A stretch of DNA of 64,000 nucleotides from Tabrizicola caldifontis (lineage in GTDB: Bacteria > Pseudomonadota > Alphaproteobacteria > Rhodobacterales > Rhodobacteraceae). Below the pieces are notes generated by a model. The model did no database searches. It saw only the letters and a list, made by a program, of their open reading frames with translations, and was not told the origin of the DNA. The DNA is taken from NCBI RefSeq assembly GCF_004762095.1, contig NZ_SIJH01000010.1:1-64000 (forward strand), in the 5' to 3' direction. The first letter of the stretch is position 1. Every line of letters begins with the position of its first letter. Below are positions 1 to 9,032 of the stretch, piece after piece. A program made the translations under genes and the position numbers.

Positions 1-1
1 T

Positions 2-103
2 CGGCTGAAAGACTGGCGCAGGGTTGCCACCCGCTATGACCGCTGCCCAAAGGTCTTCCTCTCAGCCGTCGCACTCGCCGCAACCGTCATGTTCTGGCTA
101 TGA
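2..103 (+). mobile_element. IS5-family transposase, C-terminal end (cut by window start)
   Basis: The frame open from base 2 encodes 33 residues ending in a TGA at 101-103. It starts RLKDWRRVATRYDR and ends in a hydrophobic ATVMFWL tail. As I recall the family, this is how IS5/IS427-group DDE transposases end (a LKDWRRIATRYDR block, then a short hydrophobic tail). The rest of the gene lies outside the window, so completeness and activity cannot be judged. I could not define the right-hand terminal inverted repeat; it should lie in the bases just after 103. The element sits directly upstream of a glycosyltransferase gene that has a frameshift. Confidence 0.75.
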
Positions 104-171
104 ATGGAGAACGAGTCCTGACCCTAGACAGGGCACCAGTCTTACATGTCGCGGCCGGGCTCGCAGTCATC

Positions 172-923
172 ATGAAAACGTCGATCGTCGTGCCGTGCCG
201 GAACGAGGCCAGCAACATCGTGCCGCTGATCGACGGGATCGTCGAAAGCATGCAGGGCATCGGCCCTTTCGAGATCATCGTGGTTGACGATGCCTCCGAT
301 GACGGGATGGCCCTGCTGCTCGACAAGGCGCTGCCGGAACGGCCGATGCTGCGCGTTCTGCGGCACGACCGGCAAGGGGGGCAGTCGGCGGCGATTCATT
401 CGGGGGGTGTCGCTGCGCGTGGCCGGCTGATCTGTACGCTGGACGGCGACGGGCAGAACCGCCGGAAGAGCTGCCCCATCTGATCGCCCCGTTCCTGGAC
501 GCTGGTTCGGAAGGCCTGGGGTTGGTCGCGGGCCAGCGCGTCGGGCGCAAGGACGGATTCGGTCGCCGCCTGGCCTCACGCCTTGCAAATGGGCTGCGGT
601 CGCGTGTCCTGCGGGATGGTACACGCGATACCGGCTGCGGGCTGAAATGCTTTCGGCGCGAGGCATTCCTTGCGCTGCCCTATTTCGATCACATGCACCG
701 CTATCTGCCGGCGCTGTTCGCCCGCGACGGCTGGCAGATCGTGCACGTGGATGTGGGGCACCGCGCACGCCTGGGCGGGCGGTCGCACTATTCGAACCTT
801 CAGCGTGCCGTCGTAGGCATCTTTGACCTGATGGGCGTCGCCTGGCTGATACGCCGGCGCAAGAAGGCCAGGGCCATTGAAATCGGGCGGATCCAGACAC
901 CTGAAGCGGAGCGGCAGACATGA
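172..923 (+). pseudogene. Family 2 glycosyltransferase (ArnC/DPM1-like), frameshifted
   Basis: Probable membrane-associated transferase that loads a sugar onto undecaprenyl phosphate. The first part (from ATG 172) shows the GT-A nucleotide fold: SIVVPCRNE, then VVDDASDDG, then LDGDGQN with the DxD-type metal site. The frame then fails at about 457-461. The second part continues in another frame with residues expected directly after that motif (PPEELPHL), then TRDTGCGLKCFRR and a C-terminal half typical of the DPM1-like group. A loss of 1 or 4 bases between AAC and CCGCCG explains it. Its stop overlaps the next start (ATGA). It is either a real pseudogene or a sequencing/assembly error. Sugar identity is unknown; the GT39, LABN and PAP2 neighbours suggest lipid A or other envelope glycan modification. 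Confidence 0.8.
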
Positions 924-1219
924 CGTGGCTGATGGCAACCCTTCACGTCAACAGCGGGACCGAGCTTGCCTGGGTGATCTTCGGTCTGTGCGCCCAGCTG
1001 ATGTTCACTGTCCGCTTTCTGGTGCAGTGGATTGCGTCGGAGAGCGCACGATCCTCGGTAATGCCGGTGGCTTTCTGGTATTTCGCGCTGACCGGCGGTG
1101 TGATGCTGCTGGCCTACGCCATCTATCGCAAGGATCCGGTCTTCGTGCTGGGGCAGACGCTTGGCGTGGTGATCTATTCCCGCAATCTCTGGCTGATCCA
1201 TGCAAATCGGAAGGCATGA
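920..1219 (+). CDS. Lipid A biosynthesis N-terminal (LABN) domain membrane protein
   Basis: A 99-residue, three-helix membrane protein with hydrophobic stretches near residues 17-36, 52-68 and 75-90. Features match the LABN family: QLMFTVRFLVQW in the first helix and GQTLGVVIYSRNLWL near the end. LABN proteins occur beside GT2 enzymes of the undecaprenyl-phosphate sugar pathway; their biochemical role is not settled. The start ATG overlaps the upstream stop by four bases, and the stop overlaps the next gene, so the set is translationally coupled. Identification is by motif and context. Confidence 0.8.
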   Translation: MTWLMATLHVNSGTELAWVIFGLCAQLMFTVRFLVQWIASESARSSVMPVAFWYFALTGGVMLLAYAIYRKDPVFVLGQTLGVVIYSRNLWLIHANRKA

Positions 1220-1955
1220 CGCTTTCCCTCGCGAATGCGGGCGGCGGTTGGCGGCTCTGGCCGTCCTGACGGCAGGCCTTGCAATCGCATTCCGGCTTTG
1301 GCCGTGGCCAGATCTGCTGATCTCGGCGCTTTTTCACGACCCGGCGAAAGGTTTCGCGTTTGCCGGGCGGGTGGTCTGGGATGGTGTGCTTCTGGCCAAC
1401 AAGGCGGCCTCTGTCACCTTGGTAGCCGTTGGGCTGGTGATGGTACCGGTCGGTCTCTGGCGGCGCAGGGCCGAAGGCAGTTCAGCCGCGCGCTACTGGG
1501 GCATGGTCCTCCTGCTTTACCTGATCGGACCCGGCCTTCTGGTGAACGGCTTGCTCAAGCATGTCTTCGGGCGCGCGCGCCCCGAGCAGATCGTGGACTT
1601 CGGCGGGCAAGCCCCATTCACCGCGGACTGGGAAATCTCGGGCTACTGTCGGTCGGCCTGTTCCTTTGTCTCGGCCGAAATGGCGGCCGGAACCGCGCTG
1701 ACGACGGCACTGGCGATCGGTGCGCTCTGGTTCGACGGTAGGCCTGCCGCCGGCCGCTTCAGGGGGCTGGCGCTTCTGTCGCTGGGACTTCTGCTGCTTA
1801 CGGCGGTGCAGCGCATCGGCAGCGGTCGGCACTTTTTGTCGGATCTGGTATTCGCCGCGCTTCCGACGACGATGCTCGCCTTCGGTCTGGCTTGTCTGCT
1901 CTGGCCGCGCACGGCAAGATCATGCACGGTCCAGCCAAGGTTGAACGCACCCTGA
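1200..1955 (+). CDS. PAP2-family lipid phosphatase (LpxE-like)
   Basis: A 251-residue integral membrane protein with about six helices. Two of the three PAP2 phosphatase motifs are intact: K-x6-RP in KHVFGRARP (near residue 121) and R-x5-H-x3-D in QRIGSGRHFLSD (near residue 207). The middle motif, normally PSGH, reads VSAE, so the usual histidine is replaced by glutamate. That may be a lineage variant or may lower activity. Known relatives dephosphorylate lipid A, phosphatidylglycerol phosphate or undecaprenyl pyrophosphate. The neighbours favour lipid A or undecaprenyl phosphate as substrate (inference). The ATG at 1200 overlaps the LABN gene by 20 bases. Confidence 0.75.
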   Translation: MQIGRHDAFPRECGRRLAALAVLTAGLAIAFRLWPWPDLLISALFHDPAKGFAFAGRVVWDGVLLANKAASVTLVAVGLVMVPVGLWRRRAEGSSAARYWGMVLLLYLIGPGLLVNGLLKHVFGRARPEQIVDFGGQAPFTADWEISGYCRSACSFVSAEMAAGTALTTALAIGALWFDGRPAAGRFRGLALLSLGLLLLTAVQRIGSGRHFLSDLVFAALPTTMLAFGLACLLWPRTARSCTVQPRLNAP

Positions 1956-3540
1956 CGCCTCGCAATTCCGGCCTGCGCGGCCGGCCCAATCTGTCCAGCC
2001 GCGCCGTCGGAGGGCTGGCGTTGACGCTGGCTGTCGCCTTCGCTGTCGCCTTGCCGCTGATGCGTCCCGTCCTGCCAGTGGATGAGACGCGCTATCTTTC
2101 GGTCGCTGGGAGATGCACCGGGACGGATCCTACATCGTCCCGCATCTGAACGGCGAGATCTATGCCCACAAGCCGCCGCTGCTGTTCTGGCTGATCAATC
2201 TGGTCTGGTCCCTGACCGGTGTCAGCGAGGTTGCCGCGCGGCTGGTCGCTCCTGCCTTCGGCGTAGTCTCGGTAGCGCTGACCTGGAGGCTGGGGGACCG
2301 CCTGTTCCCTGAAAGGCCCGAACTCGGCGCGATGGCGGCCCTGATCCTGGCCTCGACCGGGCTCTTTGCGCTCTACGGGTCGCTGACGATGTTCGACACC
2401 ATGCTGACCACGGCCACACTGCTGGGGGTTCTGGCGCTGCTGTCGATGGATACGGGCGGAGGCCGCCTTGCCACGCTGGGCCTTGCTGGGGCGCTTGCCT
2501 TCGGCGTGCTGGCGAAGGGCCCGGTCATTCTGGTCCACCTCATGCCGCTAGCCCTGACACGCCCGCTGTGGAGGATGGCAGAGGATCCTGGGCCTCCGGT
2601 ATCCTGGTATGCGCGCGTGGCTGCAGCCATCGGCGCAGCGGCGGTGATCCTTGCGGTCTGGCTGGTACCCGCGCTTTGGCTTGGTGGGCCGGAGTACAGG
2701 GCCGAGGTGCTCTGGCGGCAGAGCGCGGGGCGGATGGTAAATGCGTTCGATCATGCGCGGCCGGTCTGGTTCTTTGTCGCGGTCCTTCCGATCGTGCTCT
2801 GGCCCTGGGCGTGGCGACCATCCGCCCTGCGCGGATTGGCATCCGCAACGTTGCGCAGCGACCGGCGCGCGCGCTTCCTCGCGATCTGGGGCCTGTCCAC
2901 GCTGGTCTTGTTCTCGCTGATTTCGGGCAAGCAGGTGCATTACCTGCTGCCGGCGCTGCCGGCGGCTGCACTGGCGCTGGCCGCCGCGCCCCCGCCGCGA
3001 CACGCATGGACGGCGGTTGTCGCGTGCCTGGCCGTCGTAGCCCCGGTTCTGGCCTGGTCGGCACTGCTTGCGGCCGGCCGGGCAAGGATTGACGGCGTGG
3101 CGGTCGAGACGCTGGGATTGGACACAGTGGCCCTGGCTGCCGCCATCGCGGGGGCCGGCCTGTTGGCCATCGCTTTCGCGGGACGCCATCTGCCTGCCCT
3201 GGCCTGGGTGCTTGTCGCCCCGGTGGCGCTCATAGTAGCACATGTCGGGCTGCGCCCCGCTCTCTTCGAGCATTTCGATACCGGACGGTTTGAGGCCGAA
3301 CTCGGGCGGGCACCGGCGGCCGGTGTGGCGATCCACGGCTATCCCTATCAGGGAGAATTCGGTTTCACGGCGCGCCTGACATCTGCCGTCGAAGTGCTAC
3401 CCAACGATGAAGTGGACCCCTGGGTTGCCAGCCACCCCGGTGGCCTCATCCTGACCACCGGCGAGCGATCCTTCCCGGTTCCAGCGATCGGCGAGGCCTG
3501 GCTGGCTGGCAAACGGCTCCTCCTGTACCGCCTACCCTGA
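1922..3540 (+). pseudogene. Family 39 glycosyltransferase (ArnT-like), frameshifted near 2106
   Basis: Polytopic membrane enzyme that would move a sugar from undecaprenyl phosphate to lipid A or protein. The N-terminal part (ATG 1922; 1892 is an alternative) has the first helix and the acidic loop PVDETRYLSVA, the DE pair of GT39/PMT enzymes. One base is missing at about 2105-2107 (GC-TGG instead of GCN-TGG). The other frame resumes with WEMHRDG...IPHLNGE-type sequence and HKPPLLFW, a classic ArnT-family motif, and runs to 3540. Restoring one base gives a protein of about 540 residues, normal for the family. The gene overlaps the PAP2 gene. Together with the broken GT2 it suggests a decaying pathway or a sequence-quality problem. 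Confidence 0.8.
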
Positions 3541-3928
3541 ACGGCAAGACATCTGCAGCTGATCGCTCGATCAAGCTACCTAAGCCAGCCCCAGGAGCTG
3601 GAGCAGATGTTGCTTGCCGCCCGCGAGTTCGACGTGGCCGGGCGGAACGAGCGTAACCGGGCTTTGGGGCGCGCGGGCGCGGAGCGCGTGCCGGCCCATG
3701 AGCGGGTGACCTTGCGGAGGGCGGGCAGGTCACCTGTAGCCCAAGTTCTGGGCAAAACGGATCACTTGCTGGTTTTCGAGGGCGAAGATGCACGATGGGC
3801 CTTGACCGCAGATCCGGCTGGCATATCGTCGCAGGCGAACATCGTCATGACGACACTAGGCACTCGGGCCTCGCGCGCAGACCGTCCTTGCGGCTGCGAC
3901 GGGGCCTTTCGGCTTTTCGGGGGGTCGG
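3541..3928. other. 388-base interval without a convincing gene
   Basis: No frame here has a family match or a good start. On the minus strand a 40-codon open stretch, roughly 3728-3850, encodes an amphipathic-looking segment (CIFALENQQVIRFAQNLGYR) that ends in a stop and could be a remnant of an older gene, but I do not recognise it. The interval must also contain the promoter and any leader for the amide operon that starts at 3929. Confidence 0.4.
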
Positions 3929-5017
3929 TTGAAGCGGCGGATCGAACTGGGGCTTCTTTTCTCGCGCTCCGGCAGCTACTCGCTGATCGCGGAAGCCTGC
4001 CGATCCGGCGCGCTGGGCGCGATCGCCAAGATCAACGCGGATCCCGCACTGGATGTCAGCTTCGTGCCGGTCGAGCGCGACCCGGCAGGCAATATCGATG
4101 CCTACGGCCCGCTTTGCGAAGAGATCCTGCGGGACACCGGGGCGCGGCATGTGGTGGGCTGCATCACCAGCTGGAGCCGCAAGGAAGTGATCCCGACGGT
4201 CGAGAAGTTCGGTGGCACGCTATGGTATGCGGTGCCATACGAGGGGTTCGAGGCCTCTGATCATGTGGTCTACACCCATGCCTGCCCAAACCAGCACCTG
4301 CTGCCCCTGCTCGACTGGGTGATGCCTGCGCATGGGCGTCGGGCATGGCTGGCGGGGTCGAACTACATCTGGGGCTGGGAGATGAACCGCCTTGCGCGTG
4401 AACGCGTGACCGCGGCGGGCGGCGAGGTTCTGGGCGAACGCTATCTGCCCATCGGCTCGCGCGAGGTCGGACGGATGATCGACGAGCTGCGCTATGCCCG
4501 CCCCGACTTCATCCTGAACTCGCTGATCGGACCGTCGTCCTACGAATTCATGGCGGCCTACCGGGCGCTCGGGCAGGAGGATCCGGCCTTCCGTCCCGAC
4601 CGCTGCCCGGTTCTGTCCTGCAACATGACCGAATGTGAACTGCCGGCGCTGGGGCCGGCGGCCGAGGGCCTAGTCGCGGCGGGCCCCTATTTCCGCGGGG
4701 TGCCGGGTTGGCCGGGCGAAGGCAACTTCGGTTCCTCGCACGAGGCCGCGGCCTATTCCGCGGTGATGGAGCTGGCGCGTCTCCTGAACGGGCGGTCGGG
4801 GGCCGAAAACTGGCCCTTGTCCCGGCTTCTGGCAGGCGAGCGGAGCCGCGGGATCGTCGATCCCGATACGCATCACACCGTTCTGCCGGTGATCATCGCA
4901 CGGGTCGAGGGCGGCGCCTTCCGCGTGCTGAAAAGGATGGAGGCCGTGCCGGGCGATCCCTACCTGACGCGCAGCCGGCAGGCGCCGGTGGCGCCGGTCC
5001 TGAAGGTGGTGTCATGA
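3929..5017 (+). CDS. AmiC-like amide-sensing protein (periplasmic-binding fold)
   Basis: A 362-residue type I periplasmic-binding-fold protein of the AmiC/FmdD/UrtA group. N-terminal GLLFSRSGSYSLI is the usual ligand-site strand, followed by GCITSWSRKEVIP, GSNYIWGWEMNR and LNSLIGPSSYEF. It has no signal peptide, which argues for a cytoplasmic sensor like Pseudomonas AmiC and against a transporter binding protein. In AmiC systems the sensor binds AmiR and releases it when a short amide is present. The next gene encodes just such an ANTAR protein, overlapping by four bases (ATGA). The start is TTG at 3929, because the family N-terminus begins there. Actual ligand unknown. Confidence 0.82.
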   Translation: MKRRIELGLLFSRSGSYSLIAEACRSGALGAIAKINADPALDVSFVPVERDPAGNIDAYGPLCEEILRDTGARHVVGCITSWSRKEVIPTVEKFGGTLWYAVPYEGFEASDHVVYTHACPNQHLLPLLDWVMPAHGRRAWLAGSNYIWGWEMNRLARERVTAAGGEVLGERYLPIGSREVGRMIDELRYARPDFILNSLIGPSSYEFMAAYRALGQEDPAFRPDRCPVLSCNMTECELPALGPAAEGLVAAGPYFRGVPGWPGEGNFGSSHEAAAYSAVMELARLLNGRSGAENWPLSRLLAGERSRGIVDPDTHHTVLPVIIARVEGGAFRVLKRMEAVPGDPYLTRSRQAPVAPVLKVVS

Positions 5018-5616
5018 AGCGCCGGCCGATCCGCATTCCCAACCTTGGCGGCGCGCAGGCGATCATCCTGCACCGCCCCCATGCCACGGTGCAGGCCCTG
5101 ACCCGACAGCTGACGGCCATCGGGTTGCAGGTCACGCAGTCCTGGCCGGACCTGGGGCCCGAGGCGCTGGCGGCGGATTACATCTTCTTCGACGCCGACA
5201 TGGGCAATGACGGCATGTTCCCCTGGGAGCCGGGCCAGCCGCCGATCCCGATGATCGCGCTCATCGGCTCCGAGGCGCCGGGCCGGATCGAATGGTCGCT
5301 GAAGGCGGGGGCGCACGCGCAGCTTCTGAAGCCCGTGGGCGACAGCGGGGCCTATTCGGCGCTTCTGATCGCGCGCGACGCCTTCGACGCGCAGAAGGCC
5401 CTGTCGGCCGAGATCGCCGATCTGCGGCGCAGGCTGGAGGAGCGGCAGACGGTGGTCCGCGCGGTGACGCTTCTCGCCGCGCGGGGCAAGTCCGACGCCG
5501 AGGCCTATGTGCAACTCCGCCGGATGGCGATGGCCTGGCGGATCAGCTTCGAGGACGCGGCCGCGCGGATCGTTGCGGCGCAGGGGGGGCCGGATGACCG
5601 ATCTGAGCGCGGCTGA
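5014..5616 (+). CDS. AmiR/NasR-type ANTAR-domain transcription antiterminator
   Basis: A 200-residue two-part protein. Residues 1-125 form a pseudo-receiver domain (FFDADMGND, then ALIGSEAPGRIEWSLKAGAHAQLLKPV) without the normal phospho-acceptor pattern. A short coiled coil near 135-150 (EIADLRRRLEERQ) leads to a C-terminal ANTAR domain with the typical spacing of conserved residues: R...VTLLAARGKSDAEAY..LRRMAM...I..AA..I. ANTAR domains bind a pair of RNA hairpins and prevent termination. The partner is expected to be the AmiC-like protein just upstream. The likely target is a leader hairpin of this operon; I could not identify one with confidence. Confidence 0.85.
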   Translation: MKRRPIRIPNLGGAQAIILHRPHATVQALTRQLTAIGLQVTQSWPDLGPEALAADYIFFDADMGNDGMFPWEPGQPPIPMIALIGSEAPGRIEWSLKAGAHAQLLKPVGDSGAYSALLIARDAFDAQKALSAEIADLRRRLEERQTVVRAVTLLAARGKSDAEAYVQLRRMAMAWRISFEDAAARIVAAQGGPDDRSERG

Positions 5617-6475
5617 ACCGGTTCCCCAGGGCGCCCTTGCCCGGCTGATGCGGCGCAAGCTGGCGGTTCTGGGGCTGGTCATCATCGCCGTCGTGGTCGC
5701 GGGCGCGGTCCTTGCGCCCTGGATCGCCCCCTTCGACCCCAACGACCAGATGTTCGACGGCCTGACCCTGGAGGGCGCGCCGATGCCGCCGGGTGGCAAG
5801 TTCCTGATGGGCACCGACCTTCTGGGCCGCGACCTTTTCAGCCGGCTGCTTTACGGCGCACAGACCTCGCTGGTGATCGGCGTGGTGGCCAACGGGCTGG
5901 CACTGGTGATCGGAACGCTGGTCGGGATCACCGCCGGTTTCTTCCGCGGCTGGATCGGCGGCATCCTGATGCGCTTCACCGACCTGATGATGGCCTTCCC
6001 GGCGCTTCTTCTGGCGATCTGCCTGGCTGCGATCTTCCAGCCTTCGCTCTGGATCGTGGCGATGGTCATCGCGCTGGTGAACTGGGTGCAGACCGCACGG
6101 GTGATCTATACCGAGACCTCGTCGCTGGCCACGCGCGACTTCATCGCGGCCGAGCGGACGCTGGGGGCCAGCACCAGCCGCATCCTCTTCCGCCACATCC
6201 TGCCGCACCTTCTGCCCACGATCATCGTCTGGGGCACGCTGGGGATCTCGACCACCGTCCTTCTGGAGGCGACCCTGTCATTCCTCGGCATCGGTGTGCA
6301 GCCGCCGACCCCCAGCTGGGGCAACATCATCTTCGAGAACCAGACCTACTTCCAGTCCGCGCCCTGGCTGGTGTTCATCCCCGGTGCCGCAATCATTCTT
6401 CTGGCACTGGCCTTCAATCTGGTGGGCGACGCGCTGCGCGACGTGCTGGACCCCACGCAACGGGGACGCGACTGA
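5594..6475 (+). CDS. Dipeptide/nickel-type ABC transporter permease (DppC-like)
   Basis: A 293-residue inner-membrane permease with six helices. It opens with a cytoplasmic segment (RLMRRKLAVLG), has the periplasmic LMGTDLLGRDLFSRLLYGAQTSL block typical of DppC/OppC, and the EAA loop at ERTLGASTSRILFRHILPHLLP. It pairs with the DppB-like permease that follows and the fused ATPase at the operon end. The start ATG at 5594 lies inside the ANTAR gene (23-base overlap), so the regulator and transporter are co-translated. Substrate unknown; the operon suggests an amide-containing compound. Confidence 0.9.
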   Translation: MTDLSAAEPVPQGALARLMRRKLAVLGLVIIAVVVAGAVLAPWIAPFDPNDQMFDGLTLEGAPMPPGGKFLMGTDLLGRDLFSRLLYGAQTSLVIGVVANGLALVIGTLVGITAGFFRGWIGGILMRFTDLMMAFPALLLAICLAAIFQPSLWIVAMVIALVNWVQTARVIYTETSSLATRDFIAAERTLGASTSRILFRHILPHLLPTIIVWGTLGISTTVLLEATLSFLGIGVQPPTPSWGNIIFENQTYFQSAPWLVFIPGAAIILLALAFNLVGDALRDVLDPTQRGRD

Positions 6476-7395
6476 TGGCCGCCTATCTGATCCGCCGTCT
6501 GATCCAGGCTGCCCTGATCCTGCTGGGCGTAAGTTTCGTAACCTTCCTTCTGCTGTATGTCCTGCCCGCCGACCCGGTGCGCCAGATCGCCGGACGTTCG
6601 GCCACGGCAGAAACGGTCGAAAACATCCGCCAGCAGCTTGGCCTCGACAAGCCCTTTTTCGTGCAATACGCCCGCTACCTCGGCGCGCTGCTTCAGGGCG
6701 ACATGGGGCGCAGCTATCTGCAGAAGACGGAAGTCGCCGAGCTGATCCTGTCACGTCTGCCGGCGACGCTGCTTCTGATGCTGGGAGCCATCATCTGCGA
6801 GCTGATACTGGGCTTGACAATGGGCATCGTTGCCGCGCTATGGCGCGGCAGGGCGCTGGACCAGACGCTCATGGTGACTTCTTTCGTCAACGTCTCGGCC
6901 CCGCAGTTCGTGGTCAGCCTGCTCTTGCTTTATGTGTTTGCGGTCAAGCTGGGCTGGTTCCCGATCGGTGGCTACGGCACCTTCGCCCATCTGGTGCTGC
7001 CGGCAGTGACCCTGGGGATACTGGGGTCAGGCTGGTACAGCCGCATGATGCGGTCCTCGATGATCGACGTCTTGCGCGCCGACTACATTCGCACGGCGCG
7101 TGCCAAGGGACTGACGCGGGCGCGGATTGTCCTGCGCCATGCCTTGCCGAACGCGATCCTGCCGGTGATCGCGATGATCGGCATCGACATCGGTATATTC
7201 ATGGGCGGGATCGTGGTGGTGGAGTCGGTTTTCGGCTGGCCCGGCATCGGGCAACTGGCCTGGCAGGCGATCCAGCGCGTGGACATCCCGATCATCATGG
7301 GCGTCACGCTGGTCTCGGCCTGCGCGATTGTGCTGGGCAACCTGCTGGCCGACCTGATCGCCCCCCTGATCGACCCCCGGATCAAACTTCGCTGA
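6475..7395 (+). CDS. Dipeptide-type ABC transporter permease (DppB-like)
   Basis: A 306-residue permease with the classic DppB opening (MAAYLIRRLIQAALILLGVSFVTF), the PADPVRQIAGRSA periplasmic segment, the QLGLDKPFFVQYARYL block and an EAA loop at RTARAKGLTRARIVLRHALPNAILP. It overlaps the preceding permease by one base (TGATGG arrangement). Gene order is C before B, the reverse of the usual dppBC order. Confidence 0.92.
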   Translation: MAAYLIRRLIQAALILLGVSFVTFLLLYVLPADPVRQIAGRSATAETVENIRQQLGLDKPFFVQYARYLGALLQGDMGRSYLQKTEVAELILSRLPATLLLMLGAIICELILGLTMGIVAALWRGRALDQTLMVTSFVNVSAPQFVVSLLLLYVFAVKLGWFPIGGYGTFAHLVLPAVTLGILGSGWYSRMMRSSMIDVLRADYIRTARAKGLTRARIVLRHALPNAILPVIAMIGIDIGIFMGGIVVVESVFGWPGIGQLAWQAIQRVDIPIIMGVTLVSACAIVLGNLLADLIAPLIDPRIKLR

Positions 7396-7418
7396 AACCC
7401 CAACAGGAGAGAGAGACA

Positions 7419-9032
7419 ATGAAAAGACTGCTCGCCTCGACCGCCGTGATGCTGGCGCTTGTGCTGCCCGCGGCCGCCCAGGACTATATCCCCGATCCGG
7501 CCGCCAAGCCCGGCGGAACCATCACCATCACCTACAAGGACGATGTGGCGACGCTCGATCCCGCCATCGGCTACGACTGGCAGAACTGGTCGATGATCAA
7601 GTCGCTGTTCGACGGGCTGATGGACTATGTCCCCGGCACCACCACGCTGAGACCGGGCCTCGCCGAAAGCTACGAGATTTCCGAGGACGGCCTCGTCTAC
7701 ACCTTCAAGCTGCGTCCCGGCGTCAAGTTCCACAACGGCCGCGAGATGACGGCGGAGGATGTGAAATACTCGCTGGACCGCGTGACCAACCCGGAAACCC
7801 AGTCTCCGGGCGCGGGCTTCTTCGGCGCCATTGCCGGGTTCGAGACTGCCGGGCCGGGTGGCCTGTCGGGGGTCGAGGTGGTGGACCCGCTGACCGTGAA
7901 GATCACGCTGTCGCGGCCGGATGCGACCTTTCTGCACGTCATGGCGCTGAACTTCGCCAGTGTGGTGCCGAAAGAAGCAGTTGAGGAAGCCGGCGCTGAT
8001 TTCGGCAAGAAACCGGTCGGCACAGGGGCTTTCAAGCTGGCGGAATGGACGCTGGGCCAGCGGCTGGTGTTCGAGAAGAACGCCGACTACTGGCGCCCGG
8101 GTGTGCCCTTCCTCGACTCCATCGTGTTCGAGGTCGGGCAAGAGCCTGTCGTGGCGCTTCTGCGGTTGCAGAAGGGCGAGGTTGACGTGCCCGGCGATGG
8201 CATCCCGCCCGCGAAGTTCACCGAGGTGATGGGCGACCCGGCCCAGGCCGCACGGGTCGTGGTCGGCGGCCAGTTGCACACCGGCTACATCACGCTGAAC
8301 GTCACCATCCCGCCTTTCGACAAGCTCGAAGTGCGCAAGGCGGTGAACATGGCGATCAACAAGGAGCGGATCACCCAGATCATCAACGGCCGCGCCGTCC
8401 CCGCGAACCAGCCACTGCCGCCCTCGATGCCTGGCTATACCGAGGGCTACGCTGGCTATCCTTATGACCCGGAAGGCGCCAAGAAGCTGCTGGCGGATGC
8501 GGGCCTCGCCGAGGGGTTCGAAACCGAGCTTTACGTCATGAACACCGACCCGAACCCGCGTATCGCGCAGGCGATCCAGCAGGACCTCGCGGCCATCGGC
8601 ATCAAGGCCAACATCCAGAACCTCGCCCAGGCCAACGTGATCGAGGCCGGCGGCGCGGGCACCGCCCCGATGATCTGGTCGGGCGGCATGGCCTGGATCG
8701 CCGACTTCCCCGATCCGTCCAACTTCTACGGCCCGATCCTCGGCTGCGCTGGCGCGGTCGAGGGCGGCTGGAACTGGTCGAAGTTCTGCGATCCTGCCCT
8801 TGATGCCAAGGCGGTCGAGGCCGACAGCATGTTCGATCCGGCCAAATCGGCTGAACGTCTCAAGCTCTGGTCCGACATCTACATGGGCGTGATGGAACAG
8901 GCCCCCTGGGTGCCCGTGTTCAACGAGGAACGCTACACGATGAAGTCGGAACGCATGGGCGGCGAGGACGCGCTTTACGTCGATCCGGTCTCGATCCCGG
9001 TCAATTACGACTACGTCTGGGTCAAACAGTAA
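7419..9032 (+). CDS. Family 5 extracellular solute-binding protein (DppA-like)
   Basis: A 537-residue periplasmic binding protein with a clear signal peptide (KRLLASTAVMLALVLPAAAQ, cleavage near residue 21). Family 5 signatures include the N-terminal GGTITITYKDDVATLDPA, GLAESYEISEDG and YTFKLRPGVKFHNG, with DYV in the C-terminal domain. It delivers substrate to the DppBC-like permeases just upstream. A ribosome-binding site (caggagagagag) precedes ATG 7419. Family 5 proteins bind peptides, nickel, opines and various small organics, so the substrate cannot be read from the fold alone. Confidence 0.92.
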   Translation: MKRLLASTAVMLALVLPAAAQDYIPDPAAKPGGTITITYKDDVATLDPAIGYDWQNWSMIKSLFDGLMDYVPGTTTLRPGLAESYEISEDGLVYTFKLRPGVKFHNGREMTAEDVKYSLDRVTNPETQSPGAGFFGAIAGFETAGPGGLSGVEVVDPLTVKITLSRPDATFLHVMALNFASVVPKEAVEEAGADFGKKPVGTGAFKLAEWTLGQRLVFEKNADYWRPGVPFLDSIVFEVGQEPVVALLRLQKGEVDVPGDGIPPAKFTEVMGDPAQAARVVVGGQLHTGYITLNVTIPPFDKLEVRKAVNMAINKERITQIINGRAVPANQPLPPSMPGYTEGYAGYPYDPEGAKKLLADAGLAEGFETELYVMNTDPNPRIAQAIQQDLAAIGIKANIQNLAQANVIEAGGAGTAPMIWSGGMAWIADFPDPSNFYGPILGCAGAVEGGWNWSKFCDPALDAKAVEADSMFDPAKSAERLKLWSDIYMGVMEQAPWVPVFNEERYTMKSERMGGEDALYVDPVSIPVNYDYVWVKQ

